Shown here piece after piece: positions 1-11,004 of a stretch of DNA of 64,000 bases. Numbering within the stretch: the first letter of the stretch is position 1; each line of letters starts with the position of its first letter. The translations under genes were made by a program, and so were the position numbers. A model generated the notes under the pieces. It searched no databases. It was not told where the DNA came from and worked only from the letters and a program-made list of their open reading frames with translations. This DNA is from Hysterangium stoloniferum (Eukaryota > Basidiomycota > Agaricomycetes > Hysterangiales > Hysterangiaceae), in assembly GCA_015178975.1 (NCBI GenBank), contig WHVD01000173.1, forward strand, positions 102,509 through 166,508, read 5' to 3'.

Positions 1-660
1 GGTGGTGCAAAAGCAATGGCACCAACGGCATGGAAGTACCCTGCTACTGCCTCCTTCTCTGGCGATGGGTAGCAGTTGAGGCCTGGTTTTGGTGCTGTGA
101 CAGTAGGATTCCTGGTACATCTGGCCATGGAGACAACCTATCTAGTAGTGATGAAGGTTGTTGTCTTTCCCTCCAGGCATGGGTCTGTTCCCTTCTATGA
201 GGGTTGACAGCAGAGTTGGGTTTCAGTATGTTATTCTTCTGCTGTGCTTTGAGAAGTTGATGTTGTATAGTCTCGAATTGTTCCATATGTAATTCCCATG
301 CCACCTGAATGCCTCAAAGAGGACTATCATGAACAGCAGTAATTGTAGTCGTCAGAAACTCCATGGATACCTGGTGCACTACATTTCAGGGGTACCTGGC
401 TTCAACAGTGTGGTGACACCACTGCATACAGGGTCCGCAGCATTAGCATTGGAGGAAGCACCAAGATGGTCAGGGAGGTTGGCCACTCAAACATGTTCAT
501 CATATGCAACACTTGCAGGGTTGGGAGCAATTAGGAAAAGACAAATTGAAGGATCAGGACAGATGACTGAAAATACACACAAGGGTCATAGTAAGTCATC
601 TGGATTGCCCCTGGAGCATCCATCACAAGGGGAGAGGGGCAGGGCCACTCAGGATTGAAC
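1..660. other. Unassigned 5' edge of window
   Basis: No gene is recognised. An open frame on the minus strand (44-304) is rich in Gln, Arg and His, and one on the plus strand (329-658) is low in hydrophobic residues. Neither shows a motif I know. The composition and the neighbouring LTR-like DNA suggest decayed transposon sequence, but this is inference only. Confidence 0.3.
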
Positions 661-683
661 ATCCCAGAAGCCCTACGACAACA

Positions 684-1160
684 GTATGTGTGAAGGGTAT
701 GCATATATCATGATCGGACCATTGAATATTAGCTACATTATAGTACATTATTATCTACCTTTTATTTCCTTTCTTTTATTCTTCATACCTTTCGAGCATA
801 CCGTTAATTCTTTAGTTCGAAGCTTTGTGTATACTTATGGGCGCACTCAGCGCCAAATGGAGACAGACCTTTTTTACCCAACAGACACCACCTCGTAGCG
901 ACCCAAATGTCAAATCGCAAGAGGTGTCAAGGGTAACATCTCAGCTACCTATAAAGGTAGTGTCTTTTAACTTACTAATAGTTTCTGGACTCGAACCGCA
1001 AAGGTCAAGTCCCTCACTCAGAAAACCATCCTGCAACATAAAGCCCTTATACTCCTGCAGCATTGCCCATATCCTAGAGAAGAAAATGTCTGATCCATAC
1101 TGTGAAGAGTCAATAGATTCTGACCACTCAATATATGAAGAATATTGATTGCTTGAGTAC
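684..1160 (+). repeat. LTR-like repeat, family B copy 1
   Basis: This block matches, in opposite orientation, a block at about 36760-37185. Shared stretches include the start (tgtg..gggtatgc-like), the segment around 815-860 (aagctttgtgtatacttntggg) and the segment around 935-960 (agggtaac..tcagctacc..aggtag). The pair is diverged, so it is probably two old solo LTRs of one family. No clean target duplication was found, so the borders are approximate. Confidence 0.5.
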
Positions 1161-2690
1161 AACTAACCAGTATTGACCATTCTGTACAATACTGCAGATT
1201 ACTAGACTGATAGTACTAGTAGGGGGACACGCTACACATCACTAGAGCAACTGTACAGTTGCTCGTGATGGCTAGAATGAGAGAGTAGAAGAGTTGACCG
1301 TTGTGGTACAACTCACAGCAATAAATAAGAGAGATAACCGGTGAGAGACTGGATATCTAAATAGAATGAGAACAGTGGGAGTCAACTACAGTGTCGACTA
1401 GCACAAAGACTCGAGCACGAAAACGCTACTAGCAAGACGCATCCAAGTTGTGCAGCTGCAGATGGAGTTAGTGGTCAACCATGCATTGTGCTCTAAAAAA
1501 AGGTGCTAGTACACGACTGAGTTGATGGTAAAGCCTTGCATCGTTTTCACGAGCCACATACCTGAGGTGTGTTCTGCCCGACTGTGACTTGAACGAGAAA
1601 AGCAACGATTCCGAAGTAGCGAGCAGCCAAAAAATGAACGGAGGCAAGTGTAATCCGAGGTTTCCACGAGTACTCGATTTCCGTTGGAAGAGTCAAAAGA
1701 TAATCGTACAGGTAGAAAGCTATAAAAGGTGGATCAGATGCACATCTCCCTTCCCAAATGGTGATACGCGTACATACTAAGAGCTGCGGTCTGTAAATAT
1801 CCCTGTATCGCGCTGTACATTTTCGTGACCCTTATCTTTAGCGGCAGTGGGTAGAATATGTTTTTTTTTAATTTACGCACTTGTCTTTCGTATACTGAAT
1901 AAGCCGAGCAACGTCAGTTAGATTCTGCGAGGCCATGTTGTTCTGGCTAATGAGATGATATATGATGTTAAACATAGAGATAAACACTTGTTATTGAGCA
2001 TTTACGTTACTGTCAGTTTGTCAGTCGATCCCAATACCGTTGCGGGCGGCTGAAACTGTGAGAGTTGGATAGTCTGTTTGAAAAGGGTATGATCTTTGAA
2101 TGGGTCTGAGTGCAGACAGACTTACATGGGGATGAGAAATGCAGCACTGTTCCCAAGATTTAAGTGTGTGTTACTCGGCCGGTGTCAAGTAAGTTCATAG
2201 TGTATTAAGTGCACAGCCTGGGTGAGGTAAATTCATAGTGCGTCAACGGTCCTGTGTATATAACTTCATAGAACATCGCTACTGTCCTCGGTGTCAAATA
2301 AAAACTAGCTTGAATAAATGAACATTTTTCTTTAAAAAGACGGTTTGATTCAGTCCGTGCGATTCACAGCAGAGTGGCTTGAAGTACATCATCGTCATAT
2401 TAGGACGTAGATTTCCCTTGAACCTCGGGGGGCGATGTTGTGCAGATTAGTACTACCAAAGTTTCACCCTTCTTCTCTCTTTCATTTTATAATTAAACCT
2501 GACATTACGTACAGATGCAGATAAGGGCTAATACAAACCGGCCAGATAAATCTGTCTCAAACAGGTAGTGAGCGCTCAATGTATCGCAACTAGCATGCCA
2601 GAATTTATAAATCTTTTGGGCAGACGGATGCGCGAGCTTCGTTATTTCTGCTTCACTGTTCCCAGCTTTGCCGTCATTTTCAAATCTGCT
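1161..2690. other. No gene seen; one perfect palindrome
   Basis: Short open frames only (for example 1589-1780 +), none recognised. A perfect 20-bp palindrome lies at 1245-1264, with partly complementary flanks that extend the possible hairpin. 1858-1870 is a T-run. The remainder is anonymous, mixed-composition DNA. Confidence 0.5.
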
Positions 2691-2699
2691 CGCTGTCTC

Positions 2700-3770
2700 C
2701 TATAATCACTACAACATCTCAACATACTGTAGCTCGTGTAACTTCATTAGCCTCAGATCTCATCCTAGATGCTCTTCCGAGGGCTCCTAACAAGTCCGTT
2801 TTCCAACATGGCTTTCACCGCACCTTTGGTATATTGACCATCCGTCATGGTGTCGATCTCGGGTGCGTAATTTTCTCAAAATCGGATCCGGAACTTATTT
2901 CGGTCACCATATCTTCTTCAAACGATATACTTAGCAGTTTCATCCCACATCTGGCAGAAGTTTCTTCACGACCGGTGGTTTTACATGTCGCTGTCGATGA
3001 TGACCTTTCAAGCGTGCCACCTTTATAGTCATTGTTGCCATTTGTTTTACATTCGGCTTCAGCTCAGCAGGCCCATGACCATGACTTGCTGGCGTTCGTT
3101 TGGAGTAAAAAGCCGTTTTCCATATTTTTCACACGAGTAAATTTCCTGAACATGCCTCAGAAGTTGACGCCACAAATGTTAGGCCGTTTGTGAGAGTAGA
3201 GCACGTCGATCACGGACATTTTCCATCCTAAACGGCACGAATGGTTCCAATAATCTACACGGATACAATGGAAATGACAAAATGAACGGGAACGCTCATG
3301 GCCCTCCCTCGCCTTCTACCCTCACACCATCTCACTTGGACACGGACTCGCCATTTTTGATGGCTTTGAATTGGCCTCTTTCGATACGCTCTCACTCGTA
3401 CGTAGGGCTCTTCCCCCTGTCATATACTCGGGTCCTTCGCGGCCATCCACTCTTATATGCACACTCAGCCAGACTTCAACAGATGGCGAACAGCTTCCCC
3501 ACTTGGACGCTGTCGGTGCGTTGCAAATCTTCCTTCTTTCTCCTTTCCCCTCTTCGAAGATCCATGGACGAATCCCGTCGTCTGTATCGCGTATATTCGT
3601 TGTCGAGCAGATTAGGCAGTGGCCAACGAAATATACACCCTTTTCTGCGATATTGTGACTGCTATGCAGGTCCGCTCCTCCGAGGCCCACTATTCAACCT
3701 GGCACTATAGGACCGTATCACCTTTCTGAAACACCCGACCATTTTGAATTTTAGCGAAGTGTAAACCGAT
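2700..3770 (+). pseudogene. MET10: Broken MET10-like sulfite reductase (NADPH) flavoprotein alpha subunit, N-terminal region
   Basis: Consecutive plus-strand fragments resemble the N-terminal pyruvate-ferredoxin-oxidoreductase-like region of fungal MET10, part of the enzyme that reduces sulfite to sulfide in sulfate assimilation. Seen: an open stretch from about 2700 to a TAG at 3026 containing FIPHLAEVSSRPVVLHVAV; in the same frame after that stop, SASAQQAHDHDLLAF (about 3050-3100); then after a frame change, ALPPVIYSGP (about 3408-3437) and PSSVSRIFVVEQIRQWPTKY (about 3567-3626), ending at a TGA at 3656 with further MET10-like residues beyond. At least one frame change lies near 3350, on top of the stops. 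The FAD/NADPH-binding C-terminal half is not visible downstream. Family assignment rests on remembered motif order; a related PFOR-domain protein is the alternative. Confidence 0.55.
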
Positions 3771-4851
3771 CCTCGTATCCAGAGGCTTATACTATATACC
3801 CATAGTGTGTGAAATAAATTTCACTATTTGTTGCTTTGGCTGACGTTGGACAAGATCTGAAGGGGCGAGCAATACCCTGCCAGCAGACATCCCTATATTT
3901 CAGACATGTTAGCAAAATATAATTGATATAGTTGTATCCTTTCGTAGGGGTTTGTCGTGTAAGATTTTTGATGCCACAATACTTTCGAGCGTAGCAGCAG
4001 AATACTACCCGGGCCTGGTTCATTGTATGAGATCCCGCTTTTCGTAGTATACAGCGTTGAATGTGATCGTGAGCGCAGGGCTGAGGAAGATTTCATGAAT
4101 TCATTTCCCTTCATTCCTGTAAGTATTAATACAGCTTGCAGAACTCTGGCCTGAACTGCACAATCGTGCCAAACAGCTGCAGTATGGGACGCGACCGGTT
4201 CATCAAACGAGCCATTTCCGGCATGTCCTGGCGCTGTAAGTACGGATCTGAGGTCGATGACATGATCTCCTTTTAGATCCTGGCCACCGGAATATCAGAA
4301 ATGATATATCGCAAGATGTCGTCACTGCCATTCTTACTATATATCCCTTATAAAATTCCCCGCTCCCCTTTTTGGCATACATATGACGATGACCCTCACG
4401 AAGCGTACAGTATTCCGTGTGATCTCACCATGATGTGTCAGATATCTTGTTGTCTATGCATTAGGAAGCGGACATTCAAATCTGTCGATGTCATTGGGGA
4501 TGTGCTCTACATTTGTATTGTATATTATTCGTATATCTTACCGATAAGATAGATTCATTTTCAGTCGTTTGCTACATATTCTGAGATAAAAAATCCATCA
4601 GATATTTAGTTTGACTTTGGTAGTCAAAGTCTAAACATCTCCACCTCCTCACCTACCTTGATTTCTCTTTGGGCTGTACTTAGTTAAGAGAATTATCACC
4701 GTATACATTAATGAACTGCTTTCAAGCCATCTATCCTCAAAAACGCAGCATATATGCATCGAAGTCAACGTTATCTACATTGGCTGGTAATCATTTATCT
4801 CACTGTGAACAGTGTATTCTTCCGTTGGAAATGAAGGGCCACCTGCTACCT
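3771..4851. other. Intergenic; exon-like segment near 4140-4300
   Basis: No product recognised. Around 4140-4290 on the plus strand an open stretch is followed by a good donor (ctGTAAGT, about 4236) and an acceptor (ctccttttAG, about 4276), so a small exon pair of a lost gene is possible. 4600-4640 holds a short inverted repeat (gactttg/caaagtc). The rest shows nothing. Confidence 0.3.
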
Positions 4852-5313
4852 CTATGATCCAGGACTCTTATGACTTGCCTCATGAACAGTTTGGAACTCG
4901 CTTGAACTGGAACTATTGACCTTGATCGGGTTTCCAAACATGAGCAACTCCTCAGTTTCCAAGTCGATTCTGTCAGCGTCCGATCGATCTTGATCCAGAA
5001 CTGTAGAACGGGCCTACACAGAAATATTAACAGACACTGAATAATATATCTGATTCACTAGTAGACTCCTTACATACCACTATCGCGTCCACGCCGTGAG
5101 CCCTGGAAAGCGTCGCGGTGCTCCAGCCAAGGTCTGGGGCTTCTCCCGGTGGCCTAAGATTTGAGATGAGTTTGAAGAGAATGAAAATGCCGATGGGAAT
5201 ATTTTTAACTGAAATTGTGTCCTGACTGCACCTTCACTTTCGATTATACTGGGATCGATGGCGCTGGTCTGAGATTCTTCAGATAGCGTTGAGGTTTGAG
5301 ATGCATCTGGCAA
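4852..5313 (-). CDS. Unknown gene, 3' part with a 64-nt intron (possibly broken)
   Basis: On the minus strand the last exon spans 5013-4852 and ends in TAG. It joins in frame across a clean 64-nt intron (5077-5014, GTATGT...TAG) to an exon at about 5225-5078. The deduced C-terminus is hydrophobic around NIPIGIFILFKLISNL, then hydrophilic and acid/Ser-rich (TEELLMFGNP, NSSSSSEF), suggesting a membrane-proximal segment followed by a disordered tail. Further upstream a Ser/Asp-rich stretch (5313-5230) is open in another frame, so either another small intron or a frameshift lies near 5225. I do not recognise the family. The good intron and coherent reading frame argue for a host gene rather than a transposon. 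Confidence 0.45.
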
Positions 5314-5579
5314 GAATAAAATATCAGTGAAAATTCTGTTTTCGATTGAGTCTTCCTCTTGTATGAATTTTCGGTTGCGATTTCAGTGCCTTCGGTCGCG
5401 TTAAGTGTTGCATTGAGTTCATGTAGCTCCAGGAAGGCGCGGCAGGTAAGGATCACGGATAGCCTTTGTGTTTCAAATTTACTTCAAAACATCTTTCCAA
5501 TAATATAATGAGGTCGCTTGCGGTTGGCTCAGTTGAGCTTCAACGGTAATAAGCAATGGCTAATTTCTCTATGTCAATA

Positions 5580-6480
5580 TCCAGTCTGGGTCCAACATGT
5601 CATTGCCTATTGGTCAAGAACTTTAAAATCTGCAGAATGAAACTATTCACCTACAGAATGAGAAGCACTAGCCTTGAAGGAGGGACTTATCAAGTTCCAG
5701 TCTTATTTAGAAGGAGAAAAAGTCATCACAATCACTGATCATGCAGCCCTTGTGTGGAGCAAAACATTCCAGAACATTAATAGGTGATTACTCACATGGG
5801 GAACTATCTTCGCAGCTTACCTCAAGATTGTACATTGAGCTGGAAGAGTTCATTCAAATTTAGACCCTATTTCCAGATTATGACAACGAGTCCCTCCAGA
5901 AGATGGCCCAATTACAGATCAAACTATCAGTGTTGAGCTACAACAAAGTATGGAACCAATGCAAAACTTCTTCGATAAATTTGAAGGAGAATTTGAGTGT
6001 GAAGTTCTCACATTATGTAGTCAAACCATTGATGATGACTATGTGCCAACTTTCCATGTCTACACAACTCCCATTGAATTATCAGTTCATGAGGTGGGAG
6101 AAATAAAACTTCCTTATCAGACAGCAAAAGGCTACACCATTATCATCGACATAGATCCCCAGGAAATCAACTTGATTAGAGAGTCCTACTCATTTGAAAT
6201 TCACTTCATAAAAGTGCTGGAAGCCCTCTGCAATGAAGACAACTGGGACAATCCACAATTTCTCCAATATTCCCTTGGAGATGATGGATTAATTTATTTT
6301 GAGGAAGGAAATATTTGGCTTGCTATACCTAAGGATAAACATGCCGAAATCATAGCTGAAGCTCATGGATTCAACAATATACTTGTCATAGTGGACAGGC
6401 TTACCAAGTTTGTGACCTTTCTACCATCCCTCACCAGTAACAAAGAAGAAGATATAGGTTCCTTTTTTTTGGTGCTGGTA
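5580..6480 (+). pseudogene. Ty3/gypsy pol remnant: RNase H and integrase N-terminus, internally deleted
   Basis: Plus-strand translation shows the gypsy RNase H signature AYWSRTLKSAE (about 5600-5635), EALALKEGLIKFQSYL and the ITDHAALVW core (about 5660-5755), broken by several stop codons. It continues into a long linker (open 5950-6483) and the start of the integrase region (IPKDKHAEIIAEAH, about 6325-6365). The frame then jumps directly to the integrase-core motif ILVIVDRLTKFVTFLP (about 6375-6425). The intervening zinc-binding and early core residues are deleted. This is a dead fragment; no LTR of the same copy was identified. A T-run at about 6463 marks its 3' edge. Confidence 0.8.
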
Positions 6481-6781
6481 TGATACTACAGGGTACATTA
6501 AAATGTATGGAGAGATCTGTGAAATTGGGATCTTGTTGTCTGGTAAGAAAAAAATATTTCGTTATTCGGTTGACATTAAACGAAACGAAAAGCAGATACC
6601 TTTCGCCATTGTCATCCAAAACTAGTTCTTTCATTTTCACAGTCACTACTACCATATTCGCAGATGAAACATGAAACACAGGAACCATGACAGAAGCTTT
6701 AAAAGTCTCGTTTTGGCCCTTTCCGTTGGTGTCAAAGAGACCCAATACCTTACTAAAGTGAGTCACTTGCCTGGTTGTCAT
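6431..6781 (-). CDS. Unassigned minus-strand ORF
   Basis: A 116-codon open frame overlapping the end of the gypsy remnant. Its residues (for example VFHVSSANMVVVTVKMKEL, then FFLTRQQDPNFTDL) look coherent and beta-strand-rich rather than random, but I recognise no family. It could be an exon of a damaged host gene reading leftward from about 6960. It is reported because it is the only sizeable coherent frame between the transposon pieces here. Confidence 0.2.
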   Translation of the reverse strand: MTTRQVTHFSKVLGLFDTNGKGQNETFKASVMVPVFHVSSANMVVVTVKMKELVLDDNGERYLLFVSFNVNRITKYFFLTRQQDPNFTDLSIHFNVPCSIIPAPKKRNLYLLLCYW

Positions 6782-6934
6782 ATGAGTAGTATTCCTTTGT
6801 ATCAGACACTATCTTGTTCATGCAATAGACTAAGGTTTTCATTGTCGAGTCGATATTGGATTTGCTGTGTTCTTTGGCTGGGATTTGGACTGTCACATCT
6901 GTTGAAACAGTTGAATAACACTTTGCAGAACACC

Positions 6935-7076
6935 CCTGTGAGTGCGATTGGAAAATAAACACTAAGTATATTCAACTGTAAAGACATACCTGTGATTGTG
7001 ATTGGAAAGTAAACACTAAGGAGACTTTCCCACACCCACAGTGAACTATACTACTAGGTGCTTATATAAGCACCTA
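6935..7076. repeat. Short direct repeat and 22-bp palindrome
   Basis: A roughly 45-bp segment containing gtg.ttgg-type sequence and aaacactaag is repeated once (about 6937-6967 and 6989-7022). Just downstream, 7055-7076 is a perfect 22-bp palindrome with an AT-rich centre (cttatataag). The function is unknown; it could be an element terminus. Confidence 0.5.
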
Positions 7077-7735
7077 TACAGTAGTTACCGACCTAAGATG
7101 ACTCACTCAATACTGCACCTACAGTGCTGGGAAAAATTCTACAAATATCAGAAAAATATGGAGATCATAATAGACTATGTTAGAGCTGTAGTATCATACT
7201 CTAACAACATCTGTTAGATTGGGAAGTGGGTAAAGAGCAATAATTCCGCTAGGAGTCTCCCAGATGGTGATGGAGATCACCTCGCCTGGGGAGGATATGG
7301 TGTTGACGCAGAAAGGGGTATAATGTGGATACAAGCCAAAAGCGCTAGACAACCTCATCTAGGATTGGAGTGCCTCATTCAATGAAGTATTAATTCATCC
7401 TGATGATGAAGCATGAGACTTTTACAAGGACATGAAAGCTTACTAATCAATAAGTTGAATTTAGTTCTCAGAAGAATTCAACTATTATATACATAATACA
7501 AGAGATGTTTACTATAATACAGGTGTAATACAGGTTTTCTGACTGACTCTCCTCATCTTCTCCATTGTTCTTTTATCCTATTTCCTATATGTTTATAACA
7601 ACATAATGAGATAAGTAAAATAATAATGAAATCATAAATGGTGTTATTTTGAAACAAGTCAGAACGTTGAGTTGAAATTAAGTCAGAAAATCAAGATGAA
7701 AGTCAAGTCAGAAATCAGGTTGGAAAATTAGTTGG
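7077..7735. other. Decayed LTR-type DNA, no gene
   Basis: The stretch around 7195-7330 (ctaaca...tgttagattggg, then ctcccagatggtgatggagat) resembles an LTR/internal junction of an old retroelement. The remainder, rich in gtcaga/aagtca, shows no gene. Confidence 0.3.
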
Positions 7736-7740
7736 ATAGT

Positions 7741-8598
7741 TGTTAGGATACACACACAGGGCAGGTCTCCAGAGAAACCCGCAGGATATCCGGTAGGACT
7801 TGGCTTCAGCTTATAGGCTGCGCCCTCGCTAGATCGTGTTGTCCAATTTCGAACAGGTGGACGGGGATCCCGGGGAGTGTGGGTGGGGTTCATGGGTCGT
7901 AGGTCGTAAGTCGGAGGTCGTGGGTTGTGAGTCGAGATAGTTGAGAGAGATAGATGTGCCGGAGCCCGTGGGCTCCAACTAGTGAGAGCGATGTGAATCA
8001 AGCAAGGGTTTAGAGCGGAAAATGCATTAGATTACTGGGGGGAATCTAAGCTAATTTTCTGACTGGATTGTATGTACAACATCTGCCAGTTTATATAGAC
8101 CGTGGAGTGAATGACATACCAAATCCAGTAATGACATACCAAATCCAGTAATGACATACCAAATCCAGTAATGATGAAACGAAACTAGCAAAACATAAAA
8201 CGGGAATAATAAACACCAAGTTTGGTGTTAGGAATGGGACGGAACAGAGCAGAGTCCGAATTGTGACAAAGCATAACCCATAATGGGAAACGGAGTGGGA
8301 GTGGAGTCCTAAATCGTGACAGGTCATTTGACTACAATGGGAATGGGGCTCAATTAGAGTGGTGACGGGATTCTGAGCGGGGTCCGGTGACTGATGCGTG
8401 GGATGAAGATGGACATAGACAGAGACGGAGTCCGGGGGAAGTCCGGTGACTGATATGTGTCGTAATGAGGTTGAATGTAACGAGTCTTGACGTACAGAGT
8501 CCGGGCAGGAATTCCTATAAACAGACATTTGGTGCGTGTAGGGCATGGTGGCATACAGGTTAGTGCCCGGAGTCTGGCGGGATTGTCTGGCCGTAACA
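7741..8598 (+). mobile_element. Solo LTR, family A (copy A1) with perfect 5-bp duplication
   Basis: It begins TGTTAGG, ends GTAACA and is 858 bp. ATAGT lies immediately before (7736-7740) and after (8599-8603), which is the duplication made by an LTR-retrotransposon integrase. It is homologous over its length to 16224-17039. An internal block near 7796-7826 (gacttggcttcagcttata ggctg) recurs in every family A copy. A 20-bp unit (atgacataccaaatccagta) is tandemly triplicated at about 8110-8171. It has no internal domain or second LTR, so it is a solo LTR left after recombination. Orientation is by convention only. Confidence 0.9.
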
Positions 8599-8603
8599 AT
8601 AGT

Positions 8604-9290
8604 CAAAAATTAGTTGAAGGGATGTCAAAAAATGGCAAAGGAAAATCGGGATAAAATATTATTGAAATTGGCTTGTATACTCATGACACTTTGATTCAAG
8701 AGAAACTATCTTCAACAATCCTCAGACCTGATGGTTGATTACATCCTGAGAAGTGTCAGAGGAGATTTAAAGAAGGATTATATATTCTATGTGGAGGAAA
8801 AGGTAATTCAGTCAGGGATTGTCTAAAGAAATGACCTTGACCGGTGGCCAGAGGAAGGATTGTAGAATGTCAAGATTTGACAGCTCAAGTTGAAAGTGGT
8901 TCAATGTCAAATATCCAGTTGAATCAAGAATTGAAATCCCAATTGGAAAATTGAGTAAGGATACTCTTCAGACATGTGTGGGATATTGAAAAAAATACAA
9001 TCATGTTGAAAAAAATTCAAGTCTAATATTACAAGTGGTAATAAATACTGATTCTTTAATTATTAAGCTTAAATTGGAGAATATTGAAAATAAAAGCATT
9101 AATTGATTCTGGTCTAGTCATATATTTATGGACAAAATATTCACTCAACAGAAAAACCTTCCTTACAATCAACTCAATAATCCATTGTCATTGAAATTAA
9201 TCAACAGATCAATTCTTACATCTGGAACAATCATGCATATGACTATGTTATCAGTCTATTTTCCATCTGGGAGGATATTTGAAAACTCTT
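8604..9290 (+). pseudogene. Ty3/gypsy gag zinc knuckle and protease remnant
   Basis: Plus-strand fragments include a degenerate CCHC-like knuckle (LCGGKGNSVRDC, about 8797-8832) and an aspartic-protease-like active-site stretch (KALIDSG, about 9088-9108). A further coherent piece in another frame follows (FTQQKNLPYNQLNNPLSLK, about 9140-9200). Frames change repeatedly and stops are common. These match the gag-protease junction of Ty3/gypsy elements. Solo LTR A1 lies at its 5' side. Confidence 0.6.
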
Positions 9291-10008
9291 AATTGTAATA
9301 TACTCTTAATATAATTTAAAAACTTGTAATTCATTTCAAATATAGTTTGTTTTTCAAAACTTTGACAATATTTAAAACTCTCTGGTACATTACAAACTAA
9401 AGTATCTTTCTGGATAGACAACAAAAAAATTTAGTAGTTTGAAACACTAATACTTTTAAAAAATATATACCTTTAGATAGTCCATTCCATGCATATGTAT
9501 ATCATTGACACCTCTAAATATATATGTATTACTTTGGAATGGATCTGTCAATATGAAGGTATTCCTACTTGATTCAACATACTAAAAATATAGAAGGTTT
9601 CATATATGTAATGAAGGACACTGGGATGAAAAATTTCCAATAATATTTCACATATTTTGCATGGAAATAACTCCATTACAACTTCTAAAAAATAGAGTAC
9701 TAACAAAAGTATTAGCAGGTATCTGTTAAAGGAAGGAAATTTGTAATACTACATTCTATGGCAGAAGTGGAATTTTACATACACATACATAACTACTTCA
9801 TCATTGTTTTCCAAACTTTCAAAGATATGTACACTGCCCAGGCAGTCCACAACACTATGAGATGGTAGTACCAGTTATGTAAACTGGTCACACATATGTA
9901 TGTACATATGTATGTACATATGTATGTATTGTATCAAGAATCACAAGGATGGAACTCCAAAGTGTTTATCAAATTGCAATATACATACAGAGATAGATGT
10001 ACAGTATA
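9291..10008. other. AT-rich DNA with a short microsatellite
   Basis: No gene seen. The stretch is strongly AT-rich. A tatg/tacatatgtatg microsatellite lies at about 9893-9930. Confidence 0.6.
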
Positions 10009-10013
10009 TATTC

Positions 10014-10313
10014 TGTTAGAATATGAGTATATATGATTAGCTATGACCTCATATCTTGTGTTGCAACTGTATAGATTCAACTGGCTCACATCATGTGATA
10101 GTTATTATTAGACAGTTCCTGAGCAGATAGTCCTACAGACCAGTGCACAGACCACATAGTACAGTATATAGTTAGTCCAGTTGAGGGGTAGAAACCTCAA
10201 CTGGAAGCTCAGCTATATCACCGGTTTATATTCTACACCATTCTACTTAAGTCATTGTGCCTAATTAGAAAGCCTTGTTGCTGTGATTCCCCAGCTTGCA
10301 GTTTACTCTAATA
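10014..10313 (+). mobile_element. Solo LTR, family C (copia-type) copy 1
   Basis: A 300-bp block from TGTTAGA to CTAATA, flanked by TATTC on both sides (10009-10013 and 10314-10318). It is homologous to 48290-48613, sharing cagtgcacagaccac, gtatatagtta, tatatcaccggttta and tgtgattccccag. The canonical 3' CA is mutated to TA. Its size and structure fit a Ty1/copia solo LTR. Confidence 0.85.
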
Positions 10314-10318
10314 TATTC

Positions 10319-11000
10319 AAACTGTGATCATTTGTTACACACAATGCATATACAATATATCATCAGCAAAGTACTCCCCCTAGTCCTCCTGAACACATTG
10401 TACAAATGGGAGCTAATACTGACTAAACGTGGTGAGAGCTACAACAACCACAAGTGGTCCGGTCCAGTAAGTATCTTTACTGGCAGATAATCAAAGGGGA
10501 AGAAACATACCAAGGACATTCTTGATCATATTAGGTACCACATCACTGTCTTTATTTCCACAAGAAATTGATTCCTCCTTTACCTTGTCTGCCAAAGTCA
10601 GCTGAGGAAGCCATACAAGACTTAGCAGTCTCATGAAAGCTCAAATCTGGAGCATCAAACAAATGACAACTAATGACGATGGCAGCTGGGAATGATGTAT
10701 TAGAGGATGAAACAAGTTGAACAAGTACAGAGTACCAATGCCAAGCCAAACAAGCTGGCATTTAGGAGAGCTAGAACACAACTGAAAGGTTAAATAAATA
10801 AATAGCAACCATTAGCTAGATATTATCTAGGTTTATCACACACCTCCTATGTTGGATGGTTTGAGATAGACAGAAAGCATTGTTTGGAGTAGTTATCCTG
10901 ATAGAATAAAAGAATGAGGATAACACAATTGTCAAAAAAAGAAAAAAATAGAAAAAATTCTAAAATACAGAGACTCTGGAAGAAAGGCTGCTAGGGGAAA
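10319..11000. other. No gene recognised
   Basis: Two small open frames (10296-10490 +, 10552-10761 -) show no motif. 10920-10960 is A-rich. Confidence 0.5.
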
Positions 11001-11004
11001 GTGG

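Noticed and set aside
941-1020. ggttcgagtcc on the minus strand as the T-arm of a tRNA
   Set aside because: The flanking five-base stems do not pair and no D-arm or anticodon arm can be drawn around it.
7708-8606. Minus-strand frames of 97, 171 and 81 codons as genes
   Set aside because: All lie within solo LTR A1, and the same frames recur in LTR A2 as by-products of the LTR.
9893-9930. tacatatgtatg array as an LTR or regulatory signal
   Set aside because: It is a simple microsatellite with no flanking structure.
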